Positions 26,493 to 34,286 of a DNA stretch of 42,636 nucleotides are shown here, piece after piece. The notes beneath the pieces were generated by a model. It was not told the DNA's origin, made no database searches, and was given only the letters and a program-made list of their open reading frames with translations. How positions within the stretch are numbered: position 1 is the stretch's first letter; every line of letters starts with the position of its first letter. Source of the DNA: Alcanivorax sp. (lineage in GTDB: Bacteria; Pseudomonadota; Gammaproteobacteria; Pseudomonadales; Alcanivoracaceae); the NCBI GenBank assembly GCA_022565695.1, contig JAIUME010000018.1, positions 1 through 42,636 on the forward strand, read 5' to 3'. The position numbers and the translations under genes were made by a program.

Positions 26493-27524
26493 TCAGGCAT
26501 CGGGGCGGGTAAAACGATAGTGGCCGACAAACCACTCTTCACCGTCACGATAGGCGAAAAGCTCAGAACAGGCCATGAAAAACATGCGCCAGCGCTGCAG
26601 CCACAGCTTCGCTTCCGCCTTGCCGTAGGTCTCGGTCAGGATCGGCATGATGGCTTTTTCGTCGCGGTCGGTATTGTCCAGCCAGGCTTCCAGGGTGCGG
26701 GAATAATGGGTGCCATTGACGCGCCACTTTTCATCCAACTTCAGCTTGTCCTGGCAGCGTTCCAGTAGATCGAAGGACGGCATGACACCGCCGGTGAAAA
26801 ACATCCGCCCCATCCAGTTCTTCTCGCCCTCGGTGTCGAAGGGGTAGAACACGTCGTTGTGGCAGAAGATATGCACAAACAGTTTGCCGCCGGGCACCAG
26901 CCAATCGTGGATGCGGTGCATCAGCTCGCGGTGGTTACGCATATGTTCAAACATCTCCACGGACACAACGCGGTCGAACTGCCCTTCCGGAGTAAAGGTA
27001 GCGGCGTCGGCGGTAATCACCGTCAGATTGGTCAATCCTTTTTCGCGGGCACGGCCATCAATGAAGGCTTTCTGGGAGGCTGAGTTGGACACGGACGTGA
27101 TCTGGCTGTCCGGGTAATGCTCCGCCATCCACAGTGACAGGGAGCCCCAACCGCAACCCAGCTCCAGCACCCGCTGGCCGGGCGCCAGTGCGGCGCGCTC
27201 GCAGGTCAGCGCCAGCATCGCGCGTTCGGCCTGGGCAAGATCCGTCACACCGTTATCCCAGATGCAGCTGGAATACTTCAGGTAGGGCCCGAGCGCTTTC
27301 AGATAGAAGGCCGCAGGCACTTCGTAATGCTGGTCGTTGGCAGCCTGTTGCTGTTCGGCCACCGGGCCGGCGGACAGCTTTTCCATCAAGGCCAGTTTGC
27401 GGCGCTCCACCAGGGCCGGGTCTTCGGCTTTTTCATCCCGCAGACGCTGTCCGAGCAATTTGCGGATACCAAACCGGATGAAGCTGTCCGGCACCAGGCG
27501 GCGTTCAGCGAGTTGAATGACCAT
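26493..27524 (-). CDS. Cyclopropane-fatty-acid-synthase-like methyltransferase
   Basis: A 343-residue SAM-dependent methyltransferase of the CFA synthase family, which methylates double bonds of membrane phospholipid chains. The SAM-binding loop VLELGCGWGSLSLWMAE is clear, and QHYEVPAAFY plus EMFEHMRN are typical. It lacks the long N-terminal domain of E. coli Cfa and belongs to the shorter subfamily seen in light- or singlet-oxygen-response clusters. The ATG at 27524 lies within the end of the DUF1295 gene (20-base overlap), so the two are coupled. The product may be cyclopropane or another methylated lipid. Confidence 0.88.
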   Translation of the reverse strand: MVIQLAERRLVPDSFIRFGIRKLLGQRLRDEKAEDPALVERRKLALMEKLSAGPVAEQQQAANDQHYEVPAAFYLKALGPYLKYSSCIWDNGVTDLAQAERAMLALTCERAALAPGQRVLELGCGWGSLSLWMAEHYPDSQITSVSNSASQKAFIDGRAREKGLTNLTVITADAATFTPEGQFDRVVSVEMFEHMRNHRELMHRIHDWLVPGGKLFVHIFCHNDVFYPFDTEGEKNWMGRMFFTGGVMPSFDLLERCQDKLKLDEKWRVNGTHYSRTLEAWLDNTDRDEKAIMPILTETYGKAEAKLWLQRWRMFFMACSELFAYRDGEEWFVGHYRFTRPDA

Positions 27525-28341
27525 GACGTGGTTTCCAGGGGATAAAGGCACTGGTTGTGCGTTGATATTCGCGGTAATCGTCGCCGCGGCTTTTCAGGGC
27601 CTGTTTTTCGGTATAGGGGATACCGGTAACAAACCACAGGAACAGAAACATGAAGACCGGGGCCAGCCAGAGCCAACCCGCATAGACCGCACCCACGGCC
27701 AGCAGCGGATAGCTGAACCAGTGCAACCATTCGAAGAAGTAATTCGGGTGTCGCGAATAGCGCCAGAGACCGTCGCGGCATGTGGTGCCCCGATTGGCGG
27801 GATTGCGCCGGAAGCGATCGAGCTGCTTGTCTGCGATGCTCTCGCCAGCCAGGGCGATCACGCCAACCAGCAGGCCGGCCATCAGCCAGGCGGCAGACAC
27901 CTCGCCGGGATGATGGGCAATGACCCATGCCGGGAGCGCGAACAGCCACGCCAGCAGGCCCTGGCCCAGAAAAAAGAACAGATGAAACGTGTTGATACGC
28001 TCGCCCAGCGATTCGCGCATGGCGGCATAACGGCCTTCTTCTTCGCCGCCCTCAGCGATGACGCGGCGGAGAATGTGTGTCCCCAGGCGCAACGACCAGA
28101 AGCCGATCAGTCCCGCAGTCACCAACCGGAGCAACACCGGGCCGTCACCCAGCAACAGATAGAACAGCGAGGCACCACCTACGCCGTAGGCCCAGATCAC
28201 ATCGGCATGCGCCGCATTGAGGGTGCGGCACTGCACCCACCAGCCCAACAGGCACACGATGGCAAGGCCCACAGCGCTGATCAGAAGAAGATGCCAGCCC
28301 ATCAAACCGGATACGATGTCAGGCGATTGAACGAGGTCCAT
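27505..28341 (-). CDS. DUF1295 membrane protein (steroid 5-alpha-reductase-like)
   Basis: A 278-residue integral membrane protein of the DUF1295 family, related to steroid 5-alpha-reductase and isoprenylcysteine methyltransferases. About seven hydrophobic segments are present. The conserved C-terminal signature LWRYSRHPNYFFEWLHWF, followed by GIPYTEKQALKSRGDDY and the aromatic end, is clear. The biochemical role is not known. The ATG at 28341 has a GGGAG sequence eight bases before it; an ATG at 28347 is closer than usual to that site. It overlaps the neighbouring genes on both sides and is in one operon with the CFA-like gene. Confidence 0.9.
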   Translation of the reverse strand: MDLVQSPDIVSGLMGWHLLLISAVGLAIVCLLGWWVQCRTLNAAHADVIWAYGVGGASLFYLLLGDGPVLLRLVTAGLIGFWSLRLGTHILRRVIAEGGEEEGRYAAMRESLGERINTFHLFFFLGQGLLAWLFALPAWVIAHHPGEVSAAWLMAGLLVGVIALAGESIADKQLDRFRRNPANRGTTCRDGLWRYSRHPNYFFEWLHWFSYPLLAVGAVYAGWLWLAPVFMFLFLWFVTGIPYTEKQALKSRGDDYREYQRTTSAFIPWKPRHGHSTR

Positions 28342-28969
28342 GACCATTGCTCCCTGCGTCTTTTCCTGCGCCTTCTTTTACGTTCTTGCCGGGTTTTACG
28401 TTCTTGCCGGGGCCCTGTGCCACTTGCCCGCGCTGCGCCCACCAGGCCAATATCGGCACAATCAGGCTCCAGATCACACCATAGCAGACGGCCAGCAGCA
28501 GCATGCCTTCGGGTGCTTCAGCCGCACCGAAGCGCACACCGGCTATCACAGAGCCGACGCTGCCGAAACCGCCAAAAGCAGCGCCGATCAGCGGCCGCCC
28601 ACGGAGCCAGCCCATGCTGTAATTAAGACTGACCGCGAAGCCTCCCCACAGGGCAAGTATCCACAGCGGGGCGAAATGGGCGCTCCAGGCCAGTTGATAA
28701 CTGATAAGCCCTGTATTCAGCCAGACCAGTTCTGCGGCCGCCCCGATCACCAGGCCAGCCAGCAACATCCGTACTTCTTGCCGTGGGTTGCGCTCGTGCA
28801 CCAACGCCCAGCCAACAAGCGCCGCCAAAACCAGCATGACTGGCCACAGAACACCCCCTGCCGCGCCCAGAATGGCGGCAAACCAGAGTACCTGGAAGAG
28901 CACAAAGTTACCCACGATGGCGGAGGATGGCATCTTCGAGTTTCGGATGGCGTTCATAATTTTCGTCAT
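28319..28969 (-). CDS. DUF2878 family membrane protein
   Basis: A protein of about 216 residues with five or so membrane helices and the family pattern NFVLFQVLWFAAILGAA near the start and NTGLISYQ in the middle (DUF2878). The function is unknown; in several gammaproteobacteria the family lies beside CFA-like and chalcone-isomerase-like genes. The start is uncertain (28969 is used; 28957 and 28933 are possible) as no ribosome site is strong. The soluble C-terminal tail has two copies of PGKNVK from an 18-base DNA duplication. It overlaps DUF1295 by 23 bases. Confidence 0.75.
   Translation of the reverse strand: MTKIMNAIRNSKMPSSAIVGNFVLFQVLWFAAILGAAGGVLWPVMLVLAALVGWALVHERNPRQEVRMLLAGLVIGAAAELVWLNTGLISYQLAWSAHFAPLWILALWGGFAVSLNYSMGWLRGRPLIGAAFGGFGSVGSVIAGVRFGAAEAPEGMLLLAVCYGVIWSLIVPILAWWAQRGQVAQGPGKNVKPGKNVKEGAGKDAGSNGHGPRSIA
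28376..28411. repeat. 18-base perfect tandem repeat in the DUF2878 gene
   Basis: Two exact, adjacent copies (28376-28393 and 28394-28411) of an 18-base unit beginning TTTTACGTTC. They encode two PGKNVK units in the C-terminal tail of the DUF2878 protein, and being in frame they keep the gene intact. Confidence 0.9.
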
Positions 28970-29129
28970 GAGGGACAGCATCTTGTGAGGCGGCAGCAGG
29001 AAGGTACGTGAAGACGATAGCCCTGACGTCATGAATGGCCTGTGAAACTCGTACACGGCCCGGAATGGCAGGCCCGGGAACAGGCCTCCCTTCACAGGCG
29101 GTTCACTGGTTCGGGCCAATGATTGCCGC

Positions 29130-29708
29130 ATGAACTCATCCCTCCCCGATATCCGTCTTTTTATTGTGCTCCTGGCCGTCGTGCTGGGCACCACTGCCTG
29201 CGCGGGCCGCGAGCGCGGGCCGAGCTTTACTGACCAATATATGGAAGCGCTTGAACGCTTCCCGGCCAGTACCACGACCGACATTGCCGCCGGCGTGGAG
29301 CGCTTCGTCGCGGTCTTTACGCACCTGACGCACGATGATGTGGGTGAGCGCGCCCGTCTGGCCTACGCCGACACCCTGTTCTTCAACGACACGCTGCACA
29401 CCGCCACCTCCGGCCGGCAGCTGGCCGATTATCTTGTTGCCACCGGCGACGCGGTGGATGACGTCGAGGTCGAGGTGCTCAGCTGGATTGAAGACAAAGG
29501 TGATGTGTATGTGCGCTGGACCATGCGCACACAGTTTTCGGTCACCGGACGCAAGGTGGACAGCCGCACCATCGGCATGACCCATTTGCGCTTCAATGAC
29601 GAAGGGCAGGTCACGCTGCATCAGGATTTCTGGGACAGCAGTCAGGGCCTGTATGAACACATCCCGGTAATGGGCGGTATGGTGCGCTGGATACGAGGAC
29701 GCTTATGA
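29130..29708 (+). CDS. NTF2/SnoaL-like lipoprotein
   Basis: A 192-residue lipoprotein (lipobox TTAC, Cys24) with one NTF2/SnoaL-like domain, a small cone-shaped fold often used for binding hydrophobic ligands. The segments LFFNDTLHTATSG, VYVRWTMRTQF and MTHLRFNDEGQVTLHQDFWD are typical. A catalytic role is not shown. It is transcribed away from the DUF2878-DUF1295-CFA operon over a 160-base divergent region and overlaps the following gene by four bases (ATGA). Membrane anchoring makes a role in lipid handling plausible. Confidence 0.85.
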   Translation: MNSSLPDIRLFIVLLAVVLGTTACAGRERGPSFTDQYMEALERFPASTTTDIAAGVERFVAVFTHLTHDDVGERARLAYADTLFFNDTLHTATSGRQLADYLVATGDAVDDVEVEVLSWIEDKGDVYVRWTMRTQFSVTGRKVDSRTIGMTHLRFNDEGQVTLHQDFWDSSQGLYEHIPVMGGMVRWIRGRL

Positions 29709-30277
29709 CACACCGATTTTCAGGCTCAGCACTGAGCAGATTGATTGTATCGGCGCTGGCAGCCGCTGCGTTGAGCCATGCCGCCATGGCGGACGACCTC
29801 ACCGATCCGGCGTCCTTCTTCGGGGACGACGCGCCGGCCATGCAGGAATGCACGCGTGGTGACGTCCGCGCGCTGCGTTTCATTCGCGTTGGCGAGGCAC
29901 GCCTGTCGCTGGATGACTGTGCGCGCAACGGGCTGCCTCTCAAGCCGCCACTGCGGCTCCAGTTTTCCTACCGCCGCGACGTACCCGGTGATGCCTTCGC
30001 AGAAGCGGCAGAGACCATGATCAAGCGCAATGCAGACGCGGACACCTTCGACGCGCTGCAGAGCCGCATCCAGGCGTTCAACGCCAACTATCGCGATATC
30101 GGTAATGGCGACACCTACCAGCTCGACTACGCGCCGGATGGCCGCCTGCTGCTGAGCCTGAACGGCGAGCCCCTGGCAGAAGAAAGCGGCGATGATTTCG
30201 CGCTCAACTACCTGAGCATCTGGTTTGGCGACGACCCCTACAATGACCGGCTCAAACGGGATCTGCTCGGCAATTGA
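29705..30277 (+). CDS. Chalcone-isomerase-like exported protein
   Basis: A 190-residue protein with a signal peptide (cleavage near AMA-DD, residue 28) and a domain resembling bacterial chalcone-isomerase-like proteins (PF16036 type): RVGEARLSLDDCA, LQFSYRRDVPGDAFAEAAE and the end LNYLSIWFGDDPYNDRLKRDLLG are characteristic. Relatives probably bind fatty acids and are not true chalcone isomerases. Translationally coupled to the NTF2-like lipoprotein gene. The role is not known; the neighbourhood suggests membrane-lipid modification. Confidence 0.85.
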   Translation: MTHRFSGSALSRLIVSALAAAALSHAAMADDLTDPASFFGDDAPAMQECTRGDVRALRFIRVGEARLSLDDCARNGLPLKPPLRLQFSYRRDVPGDAFAEAAETMIKRNADADTFDALQSRIQAFNANYRDIGNGDTYQLDYAPDGRLLLSLNGEPLAEESGDDFALNYLSIWFGDDPYNDRLKRDLLGN

Positions 30278-30350
30278 GCCCTGCCCCTACCGGCGTGGCG
30301 CTCCCTTGCGCTAGACTGCATCAAAGGCTACACGTTGCATCGGGGGTAGG

Positions 30351-31169
30351 ATGGGATTCTGGAATCAGTCGCTTGATGAGCAAGGGCTGCAAGACGTAGA
30401 ACCTGCTGTCACCAGCCAGGATCGCCTGCGCGGGATCACCCGCGCCACGCAGCTGACGCTACTGGTACTGTCGGTGTCCGTAGTCGTGACCGTCATCAGC
30501 ATTCTGGCCACCGGGGAGCGTAACTGGGTCTTCGCCATCGGCCTGTCTGTGCTCATTCCCCTGCTGATCATGCCTGCGGTCATTTACCCGGTCAGCTGCA
30601 TCAATGCCGCCCTGATACGACACAATGGTTACCTGCAGCAACTGGCCCGGCACGACCACCTCACGGGGCTGTACAACCGCCCTTACATGCTGAATATGCT
30701 CGAGCGTGAGCTGGCACTCAGCAGCCGCCACGACTACCCGGTATCCGTGTTGCTGATTGACCTGCAAAACAACCGCGACATCATTGATCAACTCGGCCGA
30801 CATGCTTCTGACAAGGCCCTGCAGATGCTGGCCCGGGAAGTGCGGGCGCAGATTCGCGAGAGCGATCTGTTCGGCCGTTTCGAGGGGGCTCAGTTCATCC
30901 TGGTACTGCCCCACACCGGCCTGCGTGATGCGCTGCGCATCAGTGACAACCTGCGCGAGCGTCTGGCCCAGCAGTCTGTGCAGGGCGAGACACAGGACAT
31001 GACACTCGGGACCATCGTGGGCGTGGCCTCCACGGACACCAGCAGCCGTACCATGCAGGCCCTGCTGAACGACGCAGATTACGCGCTCTACAATTCGCGC
31101 AAGCAAGGGCCCCTGTCCGGCAACATGCCGGACAACACGGATACGCCGGAGCAACCGCGGACGGTTTGA
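30351..31169 (+). CDS. Membrane GGDEF-like protein with degenerate active site
   Basis: A 272-residue protein with two membrane helices (about 34-52 and 59-82) and a cytoplasmic GGDEF-fold domain (about 95-245) that begins with the usual RHDHLTGLYNR. The catalytic GGDEF motif is replaced by EGAQF (178-182), and the substrate segment normally like FKxIND is LQNNRDII, so it should not make c-di-GMP. However, RESD (169-172) lies exactly five residues before the motif, which is where the inhibitory c-di-GMP-binding I-site RxxD is found. It may therefore be a c-di-GMP receptor. The ATG at 30351 follows GGGGGTAGG. It is apparently monocistronic. Confidence 0.85.
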   Translation: MGFWNQSLDEQGLQDVEPAVTSQDRLRGITRATQLTLLVLSVSVVVTVISILATGERNWVFAIGLSVLIPLLIMPAVIYPVSCINAALIRHNGYLQQLARHDHLTGLYNRPYMLNMLERELALSSRHDYPVSVLLIDLQNNRDIIDQLGRHASDKALQMLAREVRAQIRESDLFGRFEGAQFILVLPHTGLRDALRISDNLRERLAQQSVQGETQDMTLGTIVGVASTDTSSRTMQALLNDADYALYNSRKQGPLSGNMPDNTDTPEQPRTV

Positions 31170-31402
31170 TCCGGCGCTAATGCACGAGCGTGCCAGGCGT
31201 GCAGACCAGCGCCAACCGTTTCTGTGACCCGCCCGACAAGGCCGCACATCAGGCGGCCGCCAGCGTTGCGCGACCCGGTTAAAGCACCTACCATCCTGCC
31301 CTTAATAATTCCGATTCACCGGCTGCAACCCTGTCAGCGGCGCATGACCCGTGCCGATGGCACTATCGTTTGCAGCATCTCTACCCAGTCAGGAAGGAAT
31401 CC

Positions 31403-32569
31403 ATGACACATCAAACCCTCAGACTTACCGGAAAACACCTCCTTGCCGCAGTCTTTACGCTGGCGCTTGCTACAACCCACGCCTCTGCCCATGAGATCCC
31501 CGATGAGTATGGCTATGTGGGTGGCCATATCAGCCAATACTGGTTTGATACCGACAAGATTTCTGTCAAGGAGGCCACACTGCCCGGCATCCAGGCCGGC
31601 GTGCGCTTCAATGAAAACTGGTCTGCCCAGATCTGGTGGGAGCGCAACAATGTCGTCCGGGATACTCCGGGGCCGCGCACCTACGCCGGCGTCGCGTTGC
31701 TGTCCGTCCGCCATCACTTCAACAACACCTCGCTGATCGGCTTCGAACCCTATGCCGGTCTCGCTGCTGGCCAGATCCGTTTTGATCGCCAGGGCAGCAA
31801 CGTACGCCACGAGCAGGAACTGGTGGGTCTGGAGTTCGGCGCCCAGCGTCGCCTGTCGGAGCACTGGATTCTGGATCTCGGCGCCCGACCAATGCGCGCC
31901 GCCTCGCGGAATGCGCTGGAAGGTGAGATCTATGCCGCCCTGAACTTCGTCATCGGTGGCCGCCAGCAGCCTGCCCCCGAACCCGCACCGCCGGTCGACC
32001 CGCGCACCATCGACAGCGACGGCGATGGCGTTCCGGACTACCGGGACGAATGCCCGGACACCCCGGCCAATGTCACCGTAGACGAAGTGGGCTGCCCGCT
32101 GGACAGCGACGGTGATGGCGTTCCGGATTACCTGGATCAGTGCCCGGATACCCCTGCTGGCGCGATCGTCGATGAGCAAGGTTGCCAGGTCTACCTGGAG
32201 CGGGATGTCCGCGAAACCCTGTACGTGGAATTCGAGCTGAACCGGGCCGTACTGCGTCAGGAGTACATCGCAGAGTTGGGTCTGATCGCCCATATGATGC
32301 GCCAGTACCCCGATGCCAGCCTGCTGCTGGAAGGCCACACGGACAGCACTGGCGCCGTCGCCTATAACGAGCAGCTCTCAGCCCAGCGGGCAGACGCCGT
32401 CAAGGATGCGCTGGTCACACATTACGACGTTGATCCGGCACGCATTACCACCGAGGGCAAAGGCCCTGCGGTACCCATTGCCGACAACAGCACAGCTGAA
32501 GGCCGGGCGCAGAATCGCCGGGTTGAAGCCATCCTGCGAGCCACGGCACGCGAAGCCGCTTACGAATAG
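31403..32569 (+). CDS. OmpA-family outer-membrane protein, paralog 1
   Basis: A 388-residue protein with a signal peptide (cleavage near ASA-HE, residue 29-30), an N-terminal eight-strand-like barrel (about 35-195), two thrombospondin type-3-like calcium-binding repeats (DSDGDGVPD twice, about 210-260) and a C-terminal OmpA domain (about 265-385) that holds peptidoglycan (GHTDSTG, LSAQRADAV, NRRVE). This is the architecture of OprF/OmpA-like porins. A strong AGGAAGG site fixes the start. A terminator follows. A related paralog lies about 600 bases downstream. Confidence 0.93.
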   Translation: MTHQTLRLTGKHLLAAVFTLALATTHASAHEIPDEYGYVGGHISQYWFDTDKISVKEATLPGIQAGVRFNENWSAQIWWERNNVVRDTPGPRTYAGVALLSVRHHFNNTSLIGFEPYAGLAAGQIRFDRQGSNVRHEQELVGLEFGAQRRLSEHWILDLGARPMRAASRNALEGEIYAALNFVIGGRQQPAPEPAPPVDPRTIDSDGDGVPDYRDECPDTPANVTVDEVGCPLDSDGDGVPDYLDQCPDTPAGAIVDEQGCQVYLERDVRETLYVEFELNRAVLRQEYIAELGLIAHMMRQYPDASLLLEGHTDSTGAVAYNEQLSAQRADAVKDALVTHYDVDPARITTEGKGPAVPIADNSTAEGRAQNRRVEAILRATAREAAYE

Positions 32570-32599
32570 AAGCGGCTCGCAACGCCATTGCCAGCATCG

Positions 32600-32626
32600 A
32601 AAGCGCCCTCCGGGGCGCTTTTTTTG
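32600..32626 (+). terminator. Intrinsic terminator after ompA paralog 1
   Basis: The hairpin AAAGCGCCC-TCC-GGGGCGCTTT is followed by a T-run, 31 bases after the stop codon. Confidence 0.9.
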
Positions 32627-33189
32627 TGCTCCTTCCCGGCTCGCTGGCGCGCCAAAGGCCCGGAAGCACCAGCATTGGCTTTTGCCGGAGCTGCAGGAGA
32701 AGAGATGGCACCGAAACGTCTGTAGGATATTCGCCATACATCATGTAAGACATTCGCTATTAATCTTGTAAGCATTATCTTACAAAAGGAGATGTATCAA
32801 ATCTTTTCCCCCCATTACACTCCGCTACACAAATTTCCCCGCCGCCGTGATGCAACGCAAAATCCCGCCGCTTTTGGCTCTGATCATTGTAAACAGGAAG
32901 TATTCCGCCCCCCGACCACGCAAACCTCACATACACAGAGTGACAAAAATACTACATATCCTGCGCTGCACCACGTACTGATGGCGCTGTGACATCAATC
33001 ACAACCATTTGAATTTAATGATTTTTTTCAGACCCTCGAATACGAATATCCCGCCCCCGACGGCGCCCGCCCCGTTCTGCCAGCAACACACCCCCGCGCC
33101 ACCGACGCCATCCCTCATCATGAGCGTGCGAATCGGTCTGCCCCGATTCCGCATTGCAGTTCTTGGGAGTCATATAGAGGGGTTACATC
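32627..33189. promoter_or_regulatory. Long AT-richer intergenic region before ompA paralog 2
   Basis: No convincing gene is present. A perfect inverted repeat TTGTAAG-CATTAT-CTTACAA lies at 32766-32785, with another partial GTAAGAC copy some 20 bases before it, and may be a regulator site. The 66-codon frame at 32792 has its AAGGAG directly touching the ATG and a low-complexity product, so it is not called. AT-rich runs at about 33009-33030 may belong to the ompA promoter, but no good -35/-10 pair was found. Confidence 0.4.
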
Positions 33190-34260
33190 ATGAAAGCATT
33201 TACTTCACGGTCAGCCATCGTGGGCGGCCTGGCGCTGTTGCTGTGCGCAGCCAGCGCTCAGGCTGACCAACGCTGGCCTGAATCATTCGGGTATGTGGGG
33301 GTTCAGGGGTCCTATTTCGACACCGGCAAGGGTCGCGACAGCCTCGACAACATTCACAACTTCTGGCAGTACGCCGTCCATGGCGGCTACCGCTTCAATC
33401 CACGTTTCTCCGCGCAGCTCCAGTATGGCGAGGGCGACACGGAGACGCGTCAGACAGACATCGACGTCGACAGCAGGCTGATCACGCTGACAGGCCGGGC
33501 GCACTGGCATGAAATGTCGCTGGTCGGCTTCGTCCCTTACGGCGGCGCAGGCTACGGCTACAACCGCCTGAAGGTGGACGGGCTCGGCACGAAGCGTGAA
33601 GACGCCATCGTGTTGGAAGCTGGCCTGCAGCGTCTGCTCGGCACCCGTTTCATGCTCGACGGTGGCATGCGTGCCCTGGTAGAGCTTGAGGACGGCTTCG
33701 TCGACACACAGCCCTTCGTTGCACTGGATTTCCTGTTCGGCAAGCGTTACGCCGCCGCGCCGGTCGCCACACCCCGTTCGGAAATCTGGATGGACAGCGA
33801 TGGTGATGGCGTACCCGACCATCTGGATCAGTGCCCGAATACGCCTGCCGGCGCCCTGGTCGATGATGTCGGCTGCCCGATCATGATGACGGAGAGCGTC
33901 AACATCACCCTGTATGTCGAGTTTGATCTGGACAGCACCACCGTGAAGCCTGAGTTCTTCGAGGACATCGGTCAGATCTCGGAAGTGCTGACGCAGTATC
34001 CGGACAGCGAAGTCCTGCTGGAAGGTCACACCGACAGCACAGGTAGCGCGTCTTACAACCAGAACCTGTCTCTGAGCCGTGCTGATGCTGTCATGCGCGT
34101 TCTGGTTTCAGAGTTCGGCATCGATTCCAACCGTATCCGCACCTCAGGCATGGGCCTGACACAACCAATCGCCGACAACAGTACCGAGGAAGGCCGCGCT
34201 CGCAACCGCCGTGTTGAAGCCGTCGTGCAGGCCACTCGCGAAGAAATGAAACGTCGCTGA
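33190..34260 (+). CDS. OmpA-family outer-membrane protein, paralog 2
   Basis: A 356-residue paralog of the preceding OmpA protein, with signal peptide (cleavage near AQA-DQ), an N-terminal barrel starting GYVGVQGSYFDTG, a single DSDGDGVPD type-3 repeat (about 200-215), and the OmpA peptidoglycan-binding domain (about 235-350) with GHTDSTG and ARNRRVEA. The first paralog has two type-3 repeats and this one has one. The start has a GAGGGG site. It is 26 bases before the Ig-like lipoprotein gene and probably co-transcribed. Confidence 0.93.
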   Translation: MKAFTSRSAIVGGLALLLCAASAQADQRWPESFGYVGVQGSYFDTGKGRDSLDNIHNFWQYAVHGGYRFNPRFSAQLQYGEGDTETRQTDIDVDSRLITLTGRAHWHEMSLVGFVPYGGAGYGYNRLKVDGLGTKREDAIVLEAGLQRLLGTRFMLDGGMRALVELEDGFVDTQPFVALDFLFGKRYAAAPVATPRSEIWMDSDGDGVPDHLDQCPNTPAGALVDDVGCPIMMTESVNITLYVEFDLDSTTVKPEFFEDIGQISEVLTQYPDSEVLLEGHTDSTGSASYNQNLSLSRADAVMRVLVSEFGIDSNRIRTSGMGLTQPIADNSTEEGRARNRRVEAVVQATREEMKRR

Positions 34261-34286
34261 TTACCGGAATTCATTGGAGAAAGATC

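Noticed and set aside
32792-32992. A 66-codon frame preceded by AAAAGGAG
   Set aside because: The purine run touches the start codon with no spacing, and the product is low-complexity with no signal peptide.
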